From assembly GCA_021823405.1 (NCBI GenBank), contig JAKAOA010000013.1:1-36857 (forward strand): a stretch of 36,857 nt of DNA, read 5' to 3'. The notes under the pieces were generated by a model. It was not told the DNA's origin and searched no databases. It saw only the letters and a list, made by a program, of their open reading frames with translations. Shown piece by piece: positions 1 through 10,577 of this stretch. Positions within the stretch are counted from its first letter, which is position 1; every line of letters starts with the position of its first letter. Source of the DNA: Bacteroidota bacterium (GTDB lineage Bacteria > Bacteroidota > Bacteroidia > JABEUT01). A program made the position numbers and the translations under genes.

Positions 1-80
1 CGGGATAAGGGGTAGTGTAAAAATTGCTGAAGCAAATTCAAACCTTAATAAATCCTACCGAGACCGGAGACCGACTGGCT

Positions 81-3000
81 ATGAATCCTCATTTAAGTAA
101 ATGGTTTAATCATGTCTTATGTTTCGGACTTATCATCCTGTCAATTATAGTCAATTTTCCATTACAAGCACAAAATTCTCCCGGTTCTGAAGCCCAACTC
201 ATAAAGGACGCCGACGCCTGTTTTAATAATGATGATTATTCGGATGCATTCCCATTGTATTCGCAGCTTTTAAGTTTATACCCCACAAATCCGAAGTACA
301 ACTACCGGCTGGGAGCATGTATGCTTTTTATAAAAGCCGACAAAGAAAAACCCATTGATTATATAGCTAATGCCGTACATCAACCCGGCGTAGACGCTAT
401 CGCCTGGTATTATCTCGGCAGGGCGTACCATCTAAACTACAAATTCGATGCTGCAATAAGGGCATATAAGCAGTTTGCCCAGATCGCCTCTGCTTCCGAA
501 ATAAAAAAATACCCTGTAGACCATTTGATAGACATGTGCAATAACGGCAAAACACTGCTGAAGAATATGCAAGAACTGGATGTTCTGGTAAAAAAAGAGG
601 TGAATATCTCCGATTATTTTCAGGGCTATGATTTAAGCAATAACGGCGGCAGCGTTATAATAGAACCTGATGATTTTAAAACACGGCTCGATAAAAAGAA
701 AGGCGCCACCTCGGTGATGTATCTCTCGGCAGACAAAAACATCGTATTTTTCTCAAGTTATGGCGATAACGATAAGGACGGAAAAGATATTTATGAGAAA
801 AAACGATTACCTGACGGCAGTTTTGGCAAACCCGTAAATCTTGGCAAGGTGATTAACACTCCATACGATGAGGATTACCCCTTCTACGATGAACCCACGC
901 ATACCCTCTATTTCTGTTCAAAAGGTCATAACAGTATGGGAGGATATGATGTATTTAAATCAAATTTTGACGATGCATCCCAAACATGGTCATCTCCGGT
1001 TAATATGGATTTCCCTATTAATACCCCTGACGATGATATTCTATTTATAGCTGATACGATGAATCAGACCGCATATTTTGCATCCACCAGAGAGAGCCCG
1101 ATGGGTTCAATCGATATTTATAAAATTAAGATTCAGCCCCATCCGCCTGAATTTATCGTTCTGAACGGCATTACATACAGCGATAGCGGATCCGTTATAA
1201 CTTCATCCAGAATTACTGTGAAGGATTTCAAAAGCGACCAGGTGACGGGTATTTATAATTCTTCATCGCAATATGGAACCTACCTGATGAACCTTACCAA
1301 CGGCGGTAAATTCGTTTTTACGGTAGAAACTGAAGGTCATAAGACGCAATCAGCGCCCGTTCTACTACCCCCTGAACCAACAGAGATAACGCTGAAACAA
1401 ACGATTAGTTATGAACCTGGGACTGATAAACTTATTATCAAAAACAACTTCCAGTCAAGCGATTCCGACTATTTGCTGGCGCTTAATTATATTAAGCAAA
1501 AAGCGCAGATGGAAGTGCATACGGATACCGCCTCGCATGCCTTACAGAATAATGCGCAACAGGTCGCCTCGACCGCCGGTGCCAACAGCGCAGCTTCCTC
1601 AAACCAACAGCAACCTGCTGCCGATACAGGAACAAACACTAATGGGAAGAGCTATATACCTGATTTTACGAGTTCATCGAACAACGGAAATCTGACCAAC
1701 AGGCAACTTGTCAAAATTGACTCGGAAGATGCAGGGCAGCAGGAACAAACGGCAAAAAACATGAAAGAAGATGCGGATAAAACAACTTCATTTGCAAATG
1801 ATAAGCTTATGCAGGCGGAAGACCTAAAGGAAAAAGCCCTGCTTTTAGCCGACAGCGCCAATAATATTTCCAATCTTTCTTCAAAAAACGATAGCATTGC
1901 TAAATCTGCCGCCCTTCTCGCCCATGCAAACGAGCTGGAGAAAAAAGCAATGGAGGCATACCAACTTGCCGCCGAGGAGCAAACGGATGCCTCGACGAAG
2001 CAGCAGCAGGCAGATCTAAGCGTCAAGTACTCCATGAAACTGGACTCTGCTTCACGTACATCAGACAATATTAAGGCGATAAAAGAATTACAAAAACAGG
2101 AAACGGAACTGCGATATCAACAACAGTCATCGCCGCCGGCAAAAACCACACCGGCAGACCTCATCCGCCGGCAAGCTGATAACGTAAAACTGGATTCGGT
2201 TCAGCTTGCAAAGCAATCGGAAGAGATTGAGAAGGAAATACCCCAACTTGAGCAACAATCGCAAGGTTACGTAAATCAGGCGCAGACCACGAATAATGCG
2301 CAGGAGAAAATTGCACTGTTGCAACAAGCAAAGGACCTTACTGAAAGTAAAAAACAAAAAGAACGGGAGCTTGCCGACAATGCAATAAGGGAAAAACAAC
2401 TTGGCGAGGAGCATATGCAAACGCTTGCCGCAGCAAATTCAGCCGACAGCGCTAAAAATGCCGTTTCGCCGCAGGGAGTCGCTTCGCAGTTTGCCGACAG
2501 CGCGGGATTGAAGCAGGAAATTGCCGGCTATACTCCCGCTTCCTCAAATGTTTCCGGTTCTACCCAAAATCAACAACCGGAAAACCTTGCATTGACAACC
2601 ACCGTTAATAATAACTCTGCTACTATACAAAACAGCGACAATAATCTACAATCTTCCAATCAGAATATTTCAACAGGTCAAAATGTTCAAACGATTAACA
2701 CGAACGCTCAAAATTCAGGCGTTCAGACAGGTGAGGTATCTGCAAACAGTCAATCGAATAATCCTTCAATTAATCAACAGGGTAAAAACATAAACAGCAA
2801 TAATTCAAGCGGTTCCGATAGCTTAAAACATGCCATACAGAATAGCGGGCAGATGGCTACGGGAACCGCAGATAATGAGACCACACAAAATCAGTCCTCT
2901 TCCGCATCAAGTTCGCCAACAACTCTTTCTACTACTAAGGTCTTTTATTCCGATCCCGGCGCAGGCAAGGCAGGTACTGAAGGAGCAAAACTAATCGCCG

Positions 3001-6000
3001 ATGCCACTATACTTTCGCAAGAGGCAGGCGATGCGCGAAGACAGGCGGAAGAATCAAAAGATACCACCATACAACGTATTCTCTACCACCGGGCTGATTC
3101 ACTGGATAATGTAGGAGATAAAGAAAAGCTGCAAGGGGCAACGGTTTCAGTGATTGCCGACTCTAACCAATACCAGTCCAACGCCCAAAAACTTGGCGCA
3201 TGGAAAACGTACAAGATACATACCGACGATTCGGATAAAATTACCACGGCAAGATTATTAATGGAGGATGGAGGATTTTACTTTACCAAATCGCTTTCGG
3301 AGAAACAGAGGGCAGACAACATGAGCAAATCATATTTAAAGGAAACTTTTATGGAACTCGCCAAACAGGATGTTGAAACAGCTCTGTTAAAGCAGCAAAC
3401 CGCCGAAAACATATATCTTGGATTCAATCCGGCGCTTGCAAACATTAACACCCCGAATCCGGCTAATGCTTCCAATTCTGCTGTAATACAGGCAGAACAA
3501 ACTGTCGCGAACGCTTCACAAAACCCCTCTGGTTCAGAACCGGTTTCTGCAAATAATACAAATCAGCAATTAAACAATGTTAATGGTTCACAAAATCCGG
3601 TAACAGGTGCGGGTCAGAACAACTCTTCATCGATGCAAAACGGGAATAATAATTCGGAAAATACTTCCCCATCCGCCAACAATACAAATACAGGAACGGT
3701 TAACGGTTCACAGAATCAGGTAACTGTTGCGAATCAAAACAACTCTTCATCAATGCAAAACGGGAATAATAATTCGGAAACTACTTCCCCATCCGCCAAC
3801 AATACAAATACAGGAACGGTTAACGGTACAACAAATCAGGTAACTGCATTGGGTCAGAACAACTCTTCATCAATGCAAAACGGGAATAATAATTCGGTAA
3901 CTACTTCCCCATCCGCCAACAATACAAATACAGGAACGGTTAACGGTGCAACAAATCAGGTAACTGCATTGGGTCAGAACAACGCTGTATCAGGGCAGAA
4001 CAGCAATACGCAATCTGCCGCAGGTAACAGCCCACAGAATAATGGAAACGCTTCATTTCAGCAAGCTAAGCGAATAGATTCTGCTCTCTCCGGTTCAAAT
4101 GCAGTAGATACACAGCGACTTGCTTCACTAAACCGGAACATGAATACAACTGTTCCGCAACCCCCCGCCCCTGTCAGCACTCCAACCCTTACTGCATCGC
4201 AGGACAGCAGTGTAACGGCAAGCAGGGCGCTATCAGCATTATCAGTTGCTCCGGCTGCCGATTTAACAGTTACGGTAACAATAAACCATAAATCCAATAT
4301 CAAAGGTTTTGCCAAACTGGAGGAAACAATACCTGATGGTTTCACCGTTCAGCCATTAAAGAAGTCAGGATCTTCCTTTTCGGTTGACAATAATAACGTG
4401 AAATTTGTCTGGTTTACGGTCCCTCCTGAACCCACCTTCACAGTTTCTTATATCCTTACCCCGAAATCCACTACATCCGGAGCACAAACAATCAAAGGAG
4501 AATTTTCTTACCTTATGGATGAGAGCGCGACCTCACTAAACTTGCCTTTAAGTACTGTTCTTGTTCAAAATGGTTCTATGCCCGTTACAGCTAACATTCA
4601 GGAAAATAACGGTGCCCAGAACGGACAGAACAATAGCGTTAGTCAACCGACAAACAATAACCCTCCAACTGCCAGCGCTTCTTCCCAGCAGAATAGCAGC
4701 AACGAAGGCAATGCACAAAGCGGACAGAACAATAGCGTTAGTCAACCGACAAACAATAACCCTCCAACTGCCAGCGCTTCTTCCCAGCAGAATAGCAGCA
4801 ACGAAGGCAATGCACAAAGCGGACAGAACAATAGCGTTAGTCAACCGACGAACAATAACCCTATAACTGCCAACGCTTCATCCCAGCAGAACACCAGCAA
4901 CGAAGGCAATGCACAAAGCGGACAGAACAATAGCGTTAGTCAACCGACGAACAATAACCCAGCAACTTCAAACACTTCAGCCCAGCAGAACACCAGCAAC
5001 GAAGGTAATGCACAAAGCGGACAGAACAATAACGTTAGTCAATCGACAAACAATAACCCTGCAACTGCCAACGCTTCTTCCCAGCAGAACACCAGCAACG
5101 AAGGCAATGCGCAAAGCGGACAGAACAATAACGTTAGTCAGTCGACAAACAATAACCCTGCAACCGCCAACGCTTCATCCCAGCTGAATAGCAGTAACGA
5201 AGGCAATGCGCAAAGCGGACAGAACAATAGCGTTAATCAATCGACAAACAATAACCCTGCAACCGCCAACGCTTCATCCCAGCTGAATAGCAGCAACGAA
5301 GGCAATGCACAAAGCGGACAGAACAATAGCGTTAGTCAGTCGATAAATAATAACCCTGCAACTGCCAACGTTACTGCGCCGCCGACTAATGAGAACAACA
5401 TGCCGGACGCCAACAGTAACAATTCTGAAATAGGAAATAATGCTACTACGGTCTCCATTATCTCCGATGTATTCGAGGAGTTACCGGCATCGCCATATTC
5501 TAAAGCAAAGCCAATACCTGTTAACCCTCCCCTGCCATCCGGTTTAATATATAAGGTACAAGTGGGCGCTTTCAGGAATCCTATTGCTCAAAATTTGTTT
5601 AAAGGGCTTAATCCCATTTCAGGGGAGAAGACAGCAAACGGGCTGACACGATATACTGCAGGTCTTTTTAAAGAATACGGCGGTGCGAAAGATGCGGAGG
5701 ATAAAATTCATCAACTCGGCTACCGCGATGCCTTTATAGTGGCGTTCCTGAATGGTAAACGCATACCTCTTGCCCAAGCCGAAGGCGTTCCGGCTACTAC
5801 TTCGAAAAGTAATCCTGTTGCTGCAGTAAATCCGCCGGCTGAAGCGGCGACAAACGGGGTGCCTGCAGCGCCATCCACATCGGTTAAGGAGGTAAAGGGT
5901 TTGTTTTATACGGTGCAGGTTGGGGCATTCGAACATCCTGTTTCTTCCTCTCGTCTGTATAATTTAACCCCATTATTCTCCTACAATGCCACTAACGGCT

Positions 6001-6575
6001 ATATACGCTATAACTGCGGCATTTACAGCACGGCAGTTAAGGCAGGCGATGCGAAACGAGTCATCATAGGAAACACTCCTGTTAAAGATGCCTTTGTTAC
6101 GGCATATTACAACGGCGAAAGAATTAATATTGATAAAGCAGGGCAGCTGTTAAAAAACGATTCAGCTGTAATACCCCAAGATCAGAACCTTGACCGGATG
6201 CCGCCGTTAGGAAATAACAACGGATTGCAACAAAATGCGCCACTACCTTCAGAAAACCCGCAACCTGCCGTAATCCCTTCGTCTAACGCCTCAACAGGGA
6301 AGGTTATATTTAAGGTACAGGTGGGTGCATACGCCGGCTCGATACCCATTGATATGGCGAATAACCTTTTGAAAATCTCCAATCAGGGTTTGCAATCGCA
6401 TAAGGAAGCAAACGGCATTACCACTTACACAGTAGGAGAATATCCGGACTATACCTCCGCCAACCTCCTGAAGAAGGAATTAATAAAGGGCGGATTTCCC
6501 CAGTCATTCATTGTTGCTTATAGCAATGGCAAAAAAATAACCCTTCGCGAGGCGCAGGCATTGCTAAATAAATAG
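81..6575 (+). CDS. Giant PorE-like TPR–PD40 protein with three C-terminal SPOR domains
   Basis: This 2164-residue protein is probably periplasmic or outer-membrane associated. I chose ATG 81 because it starts a clean signal peptide (short basic start, hydrophobic core, ending in LQAQ). The TTG at 24 would add 19 polar residues before it. Domains in order: TPR-like helices (about 40-160); PD40 propeller blades (about 200-350); a carboxypeptidase-regulatory-like beta fold (about 357-437); an Ala/Glu/Lys-rich, probably coiled-coil stretch (about 550-795); a second helical stretch (about 965-1115); Asn/Gln/Ser-rich repeats of 40 residues (about 1168-1304); a beta-sandwich-like domain (about 1393-1495); repeats of 33 residues (about 1508-1770); and SPOR domains at about 1820, 1940 and 2075, each opening with a VQVGAF/Y motif. 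TPR-PD40-CRD is the layout of the T9SS protein PorE, which ends in an OmpA-like domain. Here SPOR domains, known to bind denuded glycan strands, take that place. A structural tether is inferred; the exact role is unknown. Confidence 0.9.
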   Translation: MNPHLSKWFNHVLCFGLIILSIIVNFPLQAQNSPGSEAQLIKDADACFNNDDYSDAFPLYSQLLSLYPTNPKYNYRLGACMLFIKADKEKPIDYIANAVHQPGVDAIAWYYLGRAYHLNYKFDAAIRAYKQFAQIASASEIKKYPVDHLIDMCNNGKTLLKNMQELDVLVKKEVNISDYFQGYDLSNNGGSVIIEPDDFKTRLDKKKGATSVMYLSADKNIVFFSSYGDNDKDGKDIYEKKRLPDGSFGKPVNLGKVINTPYDEDYPFYDEPTHTLYFCSKGHNSMGGYDVFKSNFDDASQTWSSPVNMDFPINTPDDDILFIADTMNQTAYFASTRESPMGSIDIYKIKIQPHPPEFIVLNGITYSDSGSVITSSRITVKDFKSDQVTGIYNSSSQYGTYLMNLTNGGKFVFTVETEGHKTQSAPVLLPPEPTEITLKQTISYEPGTDKLIIKNNFQSSDSDYLLALNYIKQKAQMEVHTDTASHALQNNAQQVASTAGANSAASSNQQQPAADTGTNTNGKSYIPDFTSSSNNGNLTNRQLVKIDSEDAGQQEQTAKNMKEDADKTTSFANDKLMQAEDLKEKALLLADSANNISNLSSKNDSIAKSAALLAHANELEKKAMEAYQLAAEEQTDASTKQQQADLSVKYSMKLDSASRTSDNIKAIKELQKQETELRYQQQSSPPAKTTPADLIRRQADNVKLDSVQLAKQSEEIEKEIPQLEQQSQGYVNQAQTTNNAQEKIALLQQAKDLTESKKQKERELADNAIREKQLGEEHMQTLAAANSADSAKNAVSPQGVASQFADSAGLKQEIAGYTPASSNVSGSTQNQQPENLALTTTVNNNSATIQNSDNNLQSSNQNISTGQNVQTINTNAQNSGVQTGEVSANSQSNNPSINQQGKNINSNNSSGSDSLKHAIQNSGQMATGTADNETTQNQSSSASSSPTTLSTTKVFYSDPGAGKAGTEGAKLIADATILSQEAGDARRQAEESKDTTIQRILYHRADSLDNVGDKEKLQGATVSVIADSNQYQSNAQKLGAWKTYKIHTDDSDKITTARLLMEDGGFYFTKSLSEKQRADNMSKSYLKETFMELAKQDVETALLKQQTAENIYLGFNPALANINTPNPANASNSAVIQAEQTVANASQNPSGSEPVSANNTNQQLNNVNGSQNPVTGAGQNNSSSMQNGNNNSENTSPSANNTNTGTVNGSQNQVTVANQNNSSSMQNGNNNSETTSPSANNTNTGTVNGTTNQVTALGQNNSSSMQNGNNNSVTTSPSANNTNTGTVNGATNQVTALGQNNAVSGQNSNTQSAAGNSPQNNGNASFQQAKRIDSALSGSNAVDTQRLASLNRNMNTTVPQPPAPVSTPTLTASQDSSVTASRALSALSVAPAADLTVTVTINHKSNIKGFAKLEETIPDGFTVQPLKKSGSSFSVDNNNVKFVWFTVPPEPTFTVSYILTPKSTTSGAQTIKGEFSYLMDESATSLNLPLSTVLVQNGSMPVTANIQENNGAQNGQNNSVSQPTNNNPPTASASSQQNSSNEGNAQSGQNNSVSQPTNNNPPTASASSQQNSSNEGNAQSGQNNSVSQPTNNNPITANASSQQNTSNEGNAQSGQNNSVSQPTNNNPATSNTSAQQNTSNEGNAQSGQNNNVSQSTNNNPATANASSQQNTSNEGNAQSGQNNNVSQSTNNNPATANASSQLNSSNEGNAQSGQNNSVNQSTNNNPATANASSQLNSSNEGNAQSGQNNSVSQSINNNPATANVTAPPTNENNMPDANSNNSEIGNNATTVSIISDVFEELPASPYSKAKPIPVNPPLPSGLIYKVQVGAFRNPIAQNLFKGLNPISGEKTANGLTRYTAGLFKEYGGAKDAEDKIHQLGYRDAFIVAFLNGKRIPLAQAEGVPATTSKSNPVAAVNPPAEAATNGVPAAPSTSVKEVKGLFYTVQVGAFEHPVSSSRLYNLTPLFSYNATNGYIRYNCGIYSTAVKAGDAKRVIIGNTPVKDAFVTAYYNGERINIDKAGQLLKNDSAVIPQDQNLDRMPPLGNNNGLQQNAPLPSENPQPAVIPSSNASTGKVIFKVQVGAYAGSIPIDMANNLLKISNQGLQSHKEANGITTYTVGEYPDYTSANLLKKELIKGGFPQSFIVAYSNGKKITLREAQALLNK
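3581..3990 (+). repeat. Tandem array of 120-bp units (40 residues) inside the giant protein
   Basis: About three and a half copies with an exact 120-bp period. Matching blocks begin near 3601, 3721, 3841 and 3961. Each unit encodes an Asn/Ser/Thr-rich segment containing NNSSSMQNGNNNS and SPSANNTNTGTVNG. The copies are nearly identical at nucleotide level, including synonymous positions, which points to recent duplication. The period is a multiple of three, so gain or loss of a unit keeps the frame. Confidence 0.9.
4603..5390 (+). repeat. Tandem array of about eight 99-bp units (33 residues)
   Basis: The block 'acgaaggc' or a one-base variant recurs at 4702, 4801, 4900, 4999, 5098, 5197 and 5296, always 99 bp apart. 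Each unit encodes an Asn/Gln/Ser-rich, almost uncharged segment containing AQSGQNNSVSQ and TNNNP. The first two units are essentially identical and later ones differ at a few positions, as expected from expansion by slippage or unequal recombination. The array lies between a beta-rich domain and the SPOR domains and probably acts as a flexible spacer. Confidence 0.92.
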
Positions 6576-6617
6576 TCATTAACTAATTTCCTTCTTGAAC
6601 CGCTAATTCGGTAATTG

Positions 6618-7259
6618 CTAAAATTTAAAGTTAACGCCGAGGGAAAGATTTGTATAACCATATCCCAGTTCCGCCCATATCCCGATTTTGGGGCTAACAT
6701 AATACCGGCAGCCCAAAAATAAACTGATGGCGGTATAGCTGTTGTATGAGCCATTATATACGTTATAAAATGGATCATTCGGATTATTCCAACCCGGGTC
6801 ATTGCTGGAACTGCTGTAATTTATAAAATAATAACCAATCATAATTCCTGCGTAGGGGTCAAATTTTGCATTGTTTGTAAAATTCCAATGATAGGCGCCT
6901 CGCAAGCCAATAATAAAATAAGACCAATCCTGTTTATAAAAGTAGTTGGAGTATGGGTCGGTGTAAGTATAGCCAATATCTTTATAAGACAGCAGTCCAC
7001 CTATGCTGATTGTTCCCGGACCTACTTTACCGTTCCCAATAATTCCATTTTCATAGGATAGTACAATATTGGGGGATGATGAATAACCGGGTCCCCACCA
7101 ACCGTAAGTGCCGCCGATACCAACGCCAATGGCAAGCGCGTTCGTCCCTTGCGGAAAACTTTCTTCACCTGCGCTGGCACCCTGCGCATCGTGCTGTGCA
7201 TTGGCGCTATTGGTAATAAGAAGCGGGGATATTGCGAGAGCTAAAAGTAGTTTTTTCAT
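6618..7259 (-). CDS. Outer-membrane beta-barrel protein
   Basis: This 213-residue protein starts with a clear Sec signal peptide (MKKLLLALAI... ending ANAQ). The rest consists of alternating aromatic, glycine-rich strands typical of small outer-membrane barrels. It ends in the strand LSLGVNFKF, with the terminal Phe that is usual for substrates of the barrel-assembly machinery. It resembles the next gene (7393-8256) in several places: an early GVG strand, a PNIVLSYENGI-like strand, a 'PYAG..IGY' strand and the final strand. The two are therefore probably diverged duplicates. A promoter box lies 33 bp upstream, so it may be transcribed on its own. I cannot assign a substrate or function. Confidence 0.85.
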   Translation of the reverse strand: MKKLLLALAISPLLITNSANAQHDAQGASAGEESFPQGTNALAIGVGIGGTYGWWGPGYSSSPNIVLSYENGIIGNGKVGPGTISIGGLLSYKDIGYTYTDPYSNYFYKQDWSYFIIGLRGAYHWNFTNNAKFDPYAGIMIGYYFINYSSSSNDPGWNNPNDPFYNVYNGSYNSYTAISLFLGCRYYVSPKIGIWAELGYGYTNLSLGVNFKF

Positions 7260-7292
7260 AATTCATGGGATTTAATTTATTTCTATGAACTG

Positions 7293-7300
7293 CAAATTTA
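7293..7300 (-). promoter_or_regulatory. -7 box for the barrel gene at 7259
   Basis: On the minus strand this reads TAAATTTG, an exact match to the Bacteroidota -7 consensus TAnnTTTG. Transcription would begin about 25 nt before the ATG. A TTGAC lies upstream, with 23 bases between it and the box, and could serve as the -33 element. Confidence 0.5.
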
Positions 7301-7335
7301 ATAAACTGATAAAAATACCGGCAGTCAATTTTCAA

Positions 7336-7369
7336 CATAAAAAAGCGTCCGGTGGTAGCCGAACGCCTT
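7336..7369 (-). terminator. Probable terminator after the barrel gene at 7393-8256
   Basis: An imperfect hairpin (aagcgtccgg paired with ccgaacgcctt, with one mismatch and one bulge) is followed on the minus strand by a T-run (CTTTTTTATG). It sits about 25 bp past the stop codon of the gene at 7393 and ahead of the promoter of the next barrel gene, so it would separate the two transcripts. Confidence 0.6.
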
Positions 7370-7392
7370 AAACTGAAAATAAAATTTAAAAT

Positions 7393-8256
7393 TTAGAACT
7401 TAGCAGCTAAACCGAGGTTAAAAATAGCGCCGAACAAGCCATGCCAGCCGCCATCAACCCATGCACCGAAGTTATTCGAAAACCAAATTTTTGTGCCGAA
7501 GTATATTCCCCAGCAAGGCAATCCGCCTGCTATCGAACCCGCAGCTACATTCCCATCCCAAGTTGTATTCGGGTCATTTGTTGACCAACCAAAAGTAATT
7601 GGCTCATATCCAATGCGAAAACCCAGATAAGGTTGAAAAACGCCGCTGGTAACAAAATAATAATCGCCGGTAACAGCAATTTCCATTCCGCTTAACGATA
7701 GTTTATCAGTCCAATTATATACCTGTCCGATATTATGAGGATAAAATCCTGCAGTATTATCTGTACTCCCGTTCAAGTTCATGGTAACGCTGCTATATAC
7801 AAATGCTAATCCAAATGTAAAGTTAGAACTCAATCCCCTCTCGTATTGAATGGTAATTGGCAACACTGATGAACCAGAATAACCCGCCGTAGTATAGGCA
7901 GATGCCATGAGGCTTGTTAAGCTAAGAAATCCTACTCCTGCGGATATTATGTTCTTACCTTTCAAATCCCCATCATCGCCGCTTCCTCCACTATGGTGTG
8001 GTGGCGGAGCCATATCATCAAGATTATCGCTTATATCAGAATTACCGGATACCGAGGTCATCACCACAGGAGTAAAGCATGTATTCGTAATCAACATGCC
8101 GTTAAATGAGATATTCTGAAAGGTCTTCAGATTGTCCGGTGTATTAAGGATGGTCTTTATGCGCTCGGCATTCTGGTTAGGCAGAATTGTACCGTATGCC
8201 GCAGGTGCAGCTAAAATAGCAGTACAAAATAGCAATTTTTGAAGTTTTGATTTCAT
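7393..8256 (-). CDS. Outer-membrane beta-barrel protein (paralogue-like)
   Basis: This 287-residue protein has a signal peptide (MKSKLQKLLFCTAILAAPAA...). An N-terminal stretch of about 75 residues follows, containing a Pro/His/Gly/Asp-rich linker, MAPPPHHSGGSGDDGD. The remainder is a barrel ending in NLGLAAKF. The barrel part aligns by eye with the protein of 6618-7259, but the linker region has no counterpart there. It has its own -7 box upstream and a hairpin terminator downstream, which suggests a single-gene transcript. The family is recognised only as a generic outer-membrane barrel. Confidence 0.83.
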   Translation of the reverse strand: MKSKLQKLLFCTAILAAPAAYGTILPNQNAERIKTILNTPDNLKTFQNISFNGMLITNTCFTPVVMTSVSGNSDISDNLDDMAPPPHHSGGSGDDGDLKGKNIISAGVGFLSLTSLMASAYTTAGYSGSSVLPITIQYERGLSSNFTFGLAFVYSSVTMNLNGSTDNTAGFYPHNIGQVYNWTDKLSLSGMEIAVTGDYYFVTSGVFQPYLGFRIGYEPITFGWSTNDPNTTWDGNVAAGSIAGGLPCWGIYFGTKIWFSNNFGAWVDGGWHGLFGAIFNLGLAAKF

Positions 8257-8285
8257 AATTAGATTTAGTTAATTGGTTAATAGGA

Positions 8286-8293
8286 CAAATATA
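8286..8293 (-). promoter_or_regulatory. -7 box for the barrel gene at 8256
   Basis: The minus strand reads TATATTTG, a full match to TAnnTTTG, 29 bp upstream of the ATG. I saw no convincing TTTG or TTG at the -33 distance. Confidence 0.48.
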
Positions 8294-8383
8294 GTGATTT
8301 ATCAATAACTGAACCTTTCGCACTGTTCATCCATCAAAGGCGATACAAATGGCTAATCGATAAGAGAATAATCTTTGGACAGA

Positions 8384-8414
8384 ACAAAAAAAGTCCCGCA
8401 CTAATGCGGGACTT
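8384..8414 (-). terminator. Intrinsic terminator downstream of groEL
   Basis: A perfect 10-bp GC-containing stem (aagtcccgca / tgcgggactt) with a 4-base loop is followed on the minus strand by TTTTTGTT. It lies 28 bp past the groEL stop codon. This is a textbook rho-independent terminator closing the groES-groEL operon. Confidence 0.9.
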
Positions 8415-8442
8415 TTACTTTAAGTTCCTAACGCTTACCTGA

Positions 8443-10092
<1,650 letters not shown>

Positions 10093-10121
10093 TTATTGTT
10101 AATGATTAGAGGTTCAGACAA

Positions 10122-10409
10122 TCAGTCAAAATTGCCGAAAATGTCGTCCTGGCGCATAATGAGATACTCCTTTCCGTCAATTGCAATTTCCGTGCCGGAG
10201 TATTTACCATACAGCACCTTGTCACCGACTTTTATGGTCATCGGCTCATCCTTCTTTTTACCCGGACCAACTGCCACCACTACTCCCTTTTGTGGTTTTT
10301 CTTTGGCGGAATCGGGTATTATTATACCGCCTGTTGTCTTCTCTTCCGCCGATGCCGGCTCCACCATAATGCGGTCGCCTTGCGGAACAAAATTTACTTT
10401 TTTTGCCAT
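10122..10409 (-). CDS. groES: Co-chaperonin GroES (10 kDa)
   Basis: This 95-residue protein caps the GroEL ring. It shows the typical N-terminal [19 protein letters not shown] with a mobile loop leading into [22 protein letters not shown], and the later [13 protein letters not shown]. It is the first gene of the operon with groEL. I looked upstream (10410-10520) for a CIRCE operator (inverted TTAGCACTC) and for a TAnnTTTG box and found neither, so its heat-shock control is not evident from sequence. Confidence 0.98.
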   Translation of the reverse strand: MAKKVNFVPQGDRIMVEPASAEEKTTGGIIIPDSAKEKPQKGVVVAVGPGKKKDEPMTIKVGDKVLYGKYSGTEIAIDGKEYLIMRQDDIFGNFD

Positions 10410-10577
10410 GTTATGTTTAATTTTAAAGGTTATAAATTATTGAGTTCTTCGATGCAATTTTTCCTTATACAAATTCTGTGCCAAACCGAAAAAGGGTGAC
10501 AAAATTAATCTTTATTCTGACAAAACATGACAGGAGTACTGATGAAGTGTAACCAACTGTCTTTCAATAAAAAGCTA

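Noticed and set aside
24-80. TTG 24 as the start of the giant gene
   Set aside because: It would place a polar stretch before a complete signal peptide. ATG 81 is the natural start.
4548-5187. Repetitive open frames in other frames across the 99-bp array
   Set aside because: They are by-products of the repeat unit, having no stop in some other frames. They show no domain and no start signal.
4603-5390. CRISPR array
   Set aside because: The units are contiguous 99-bp coding repeats without unique spacers and lie inside a long reading frame.
10410-10520. CIRCE operator or sigma-54 promoter before groES
   Set aside because: No inverted TTAGCACTC is present. A TTTGGCAC and a TTGCA occur but are much too far apart for a -24/-12 pair.
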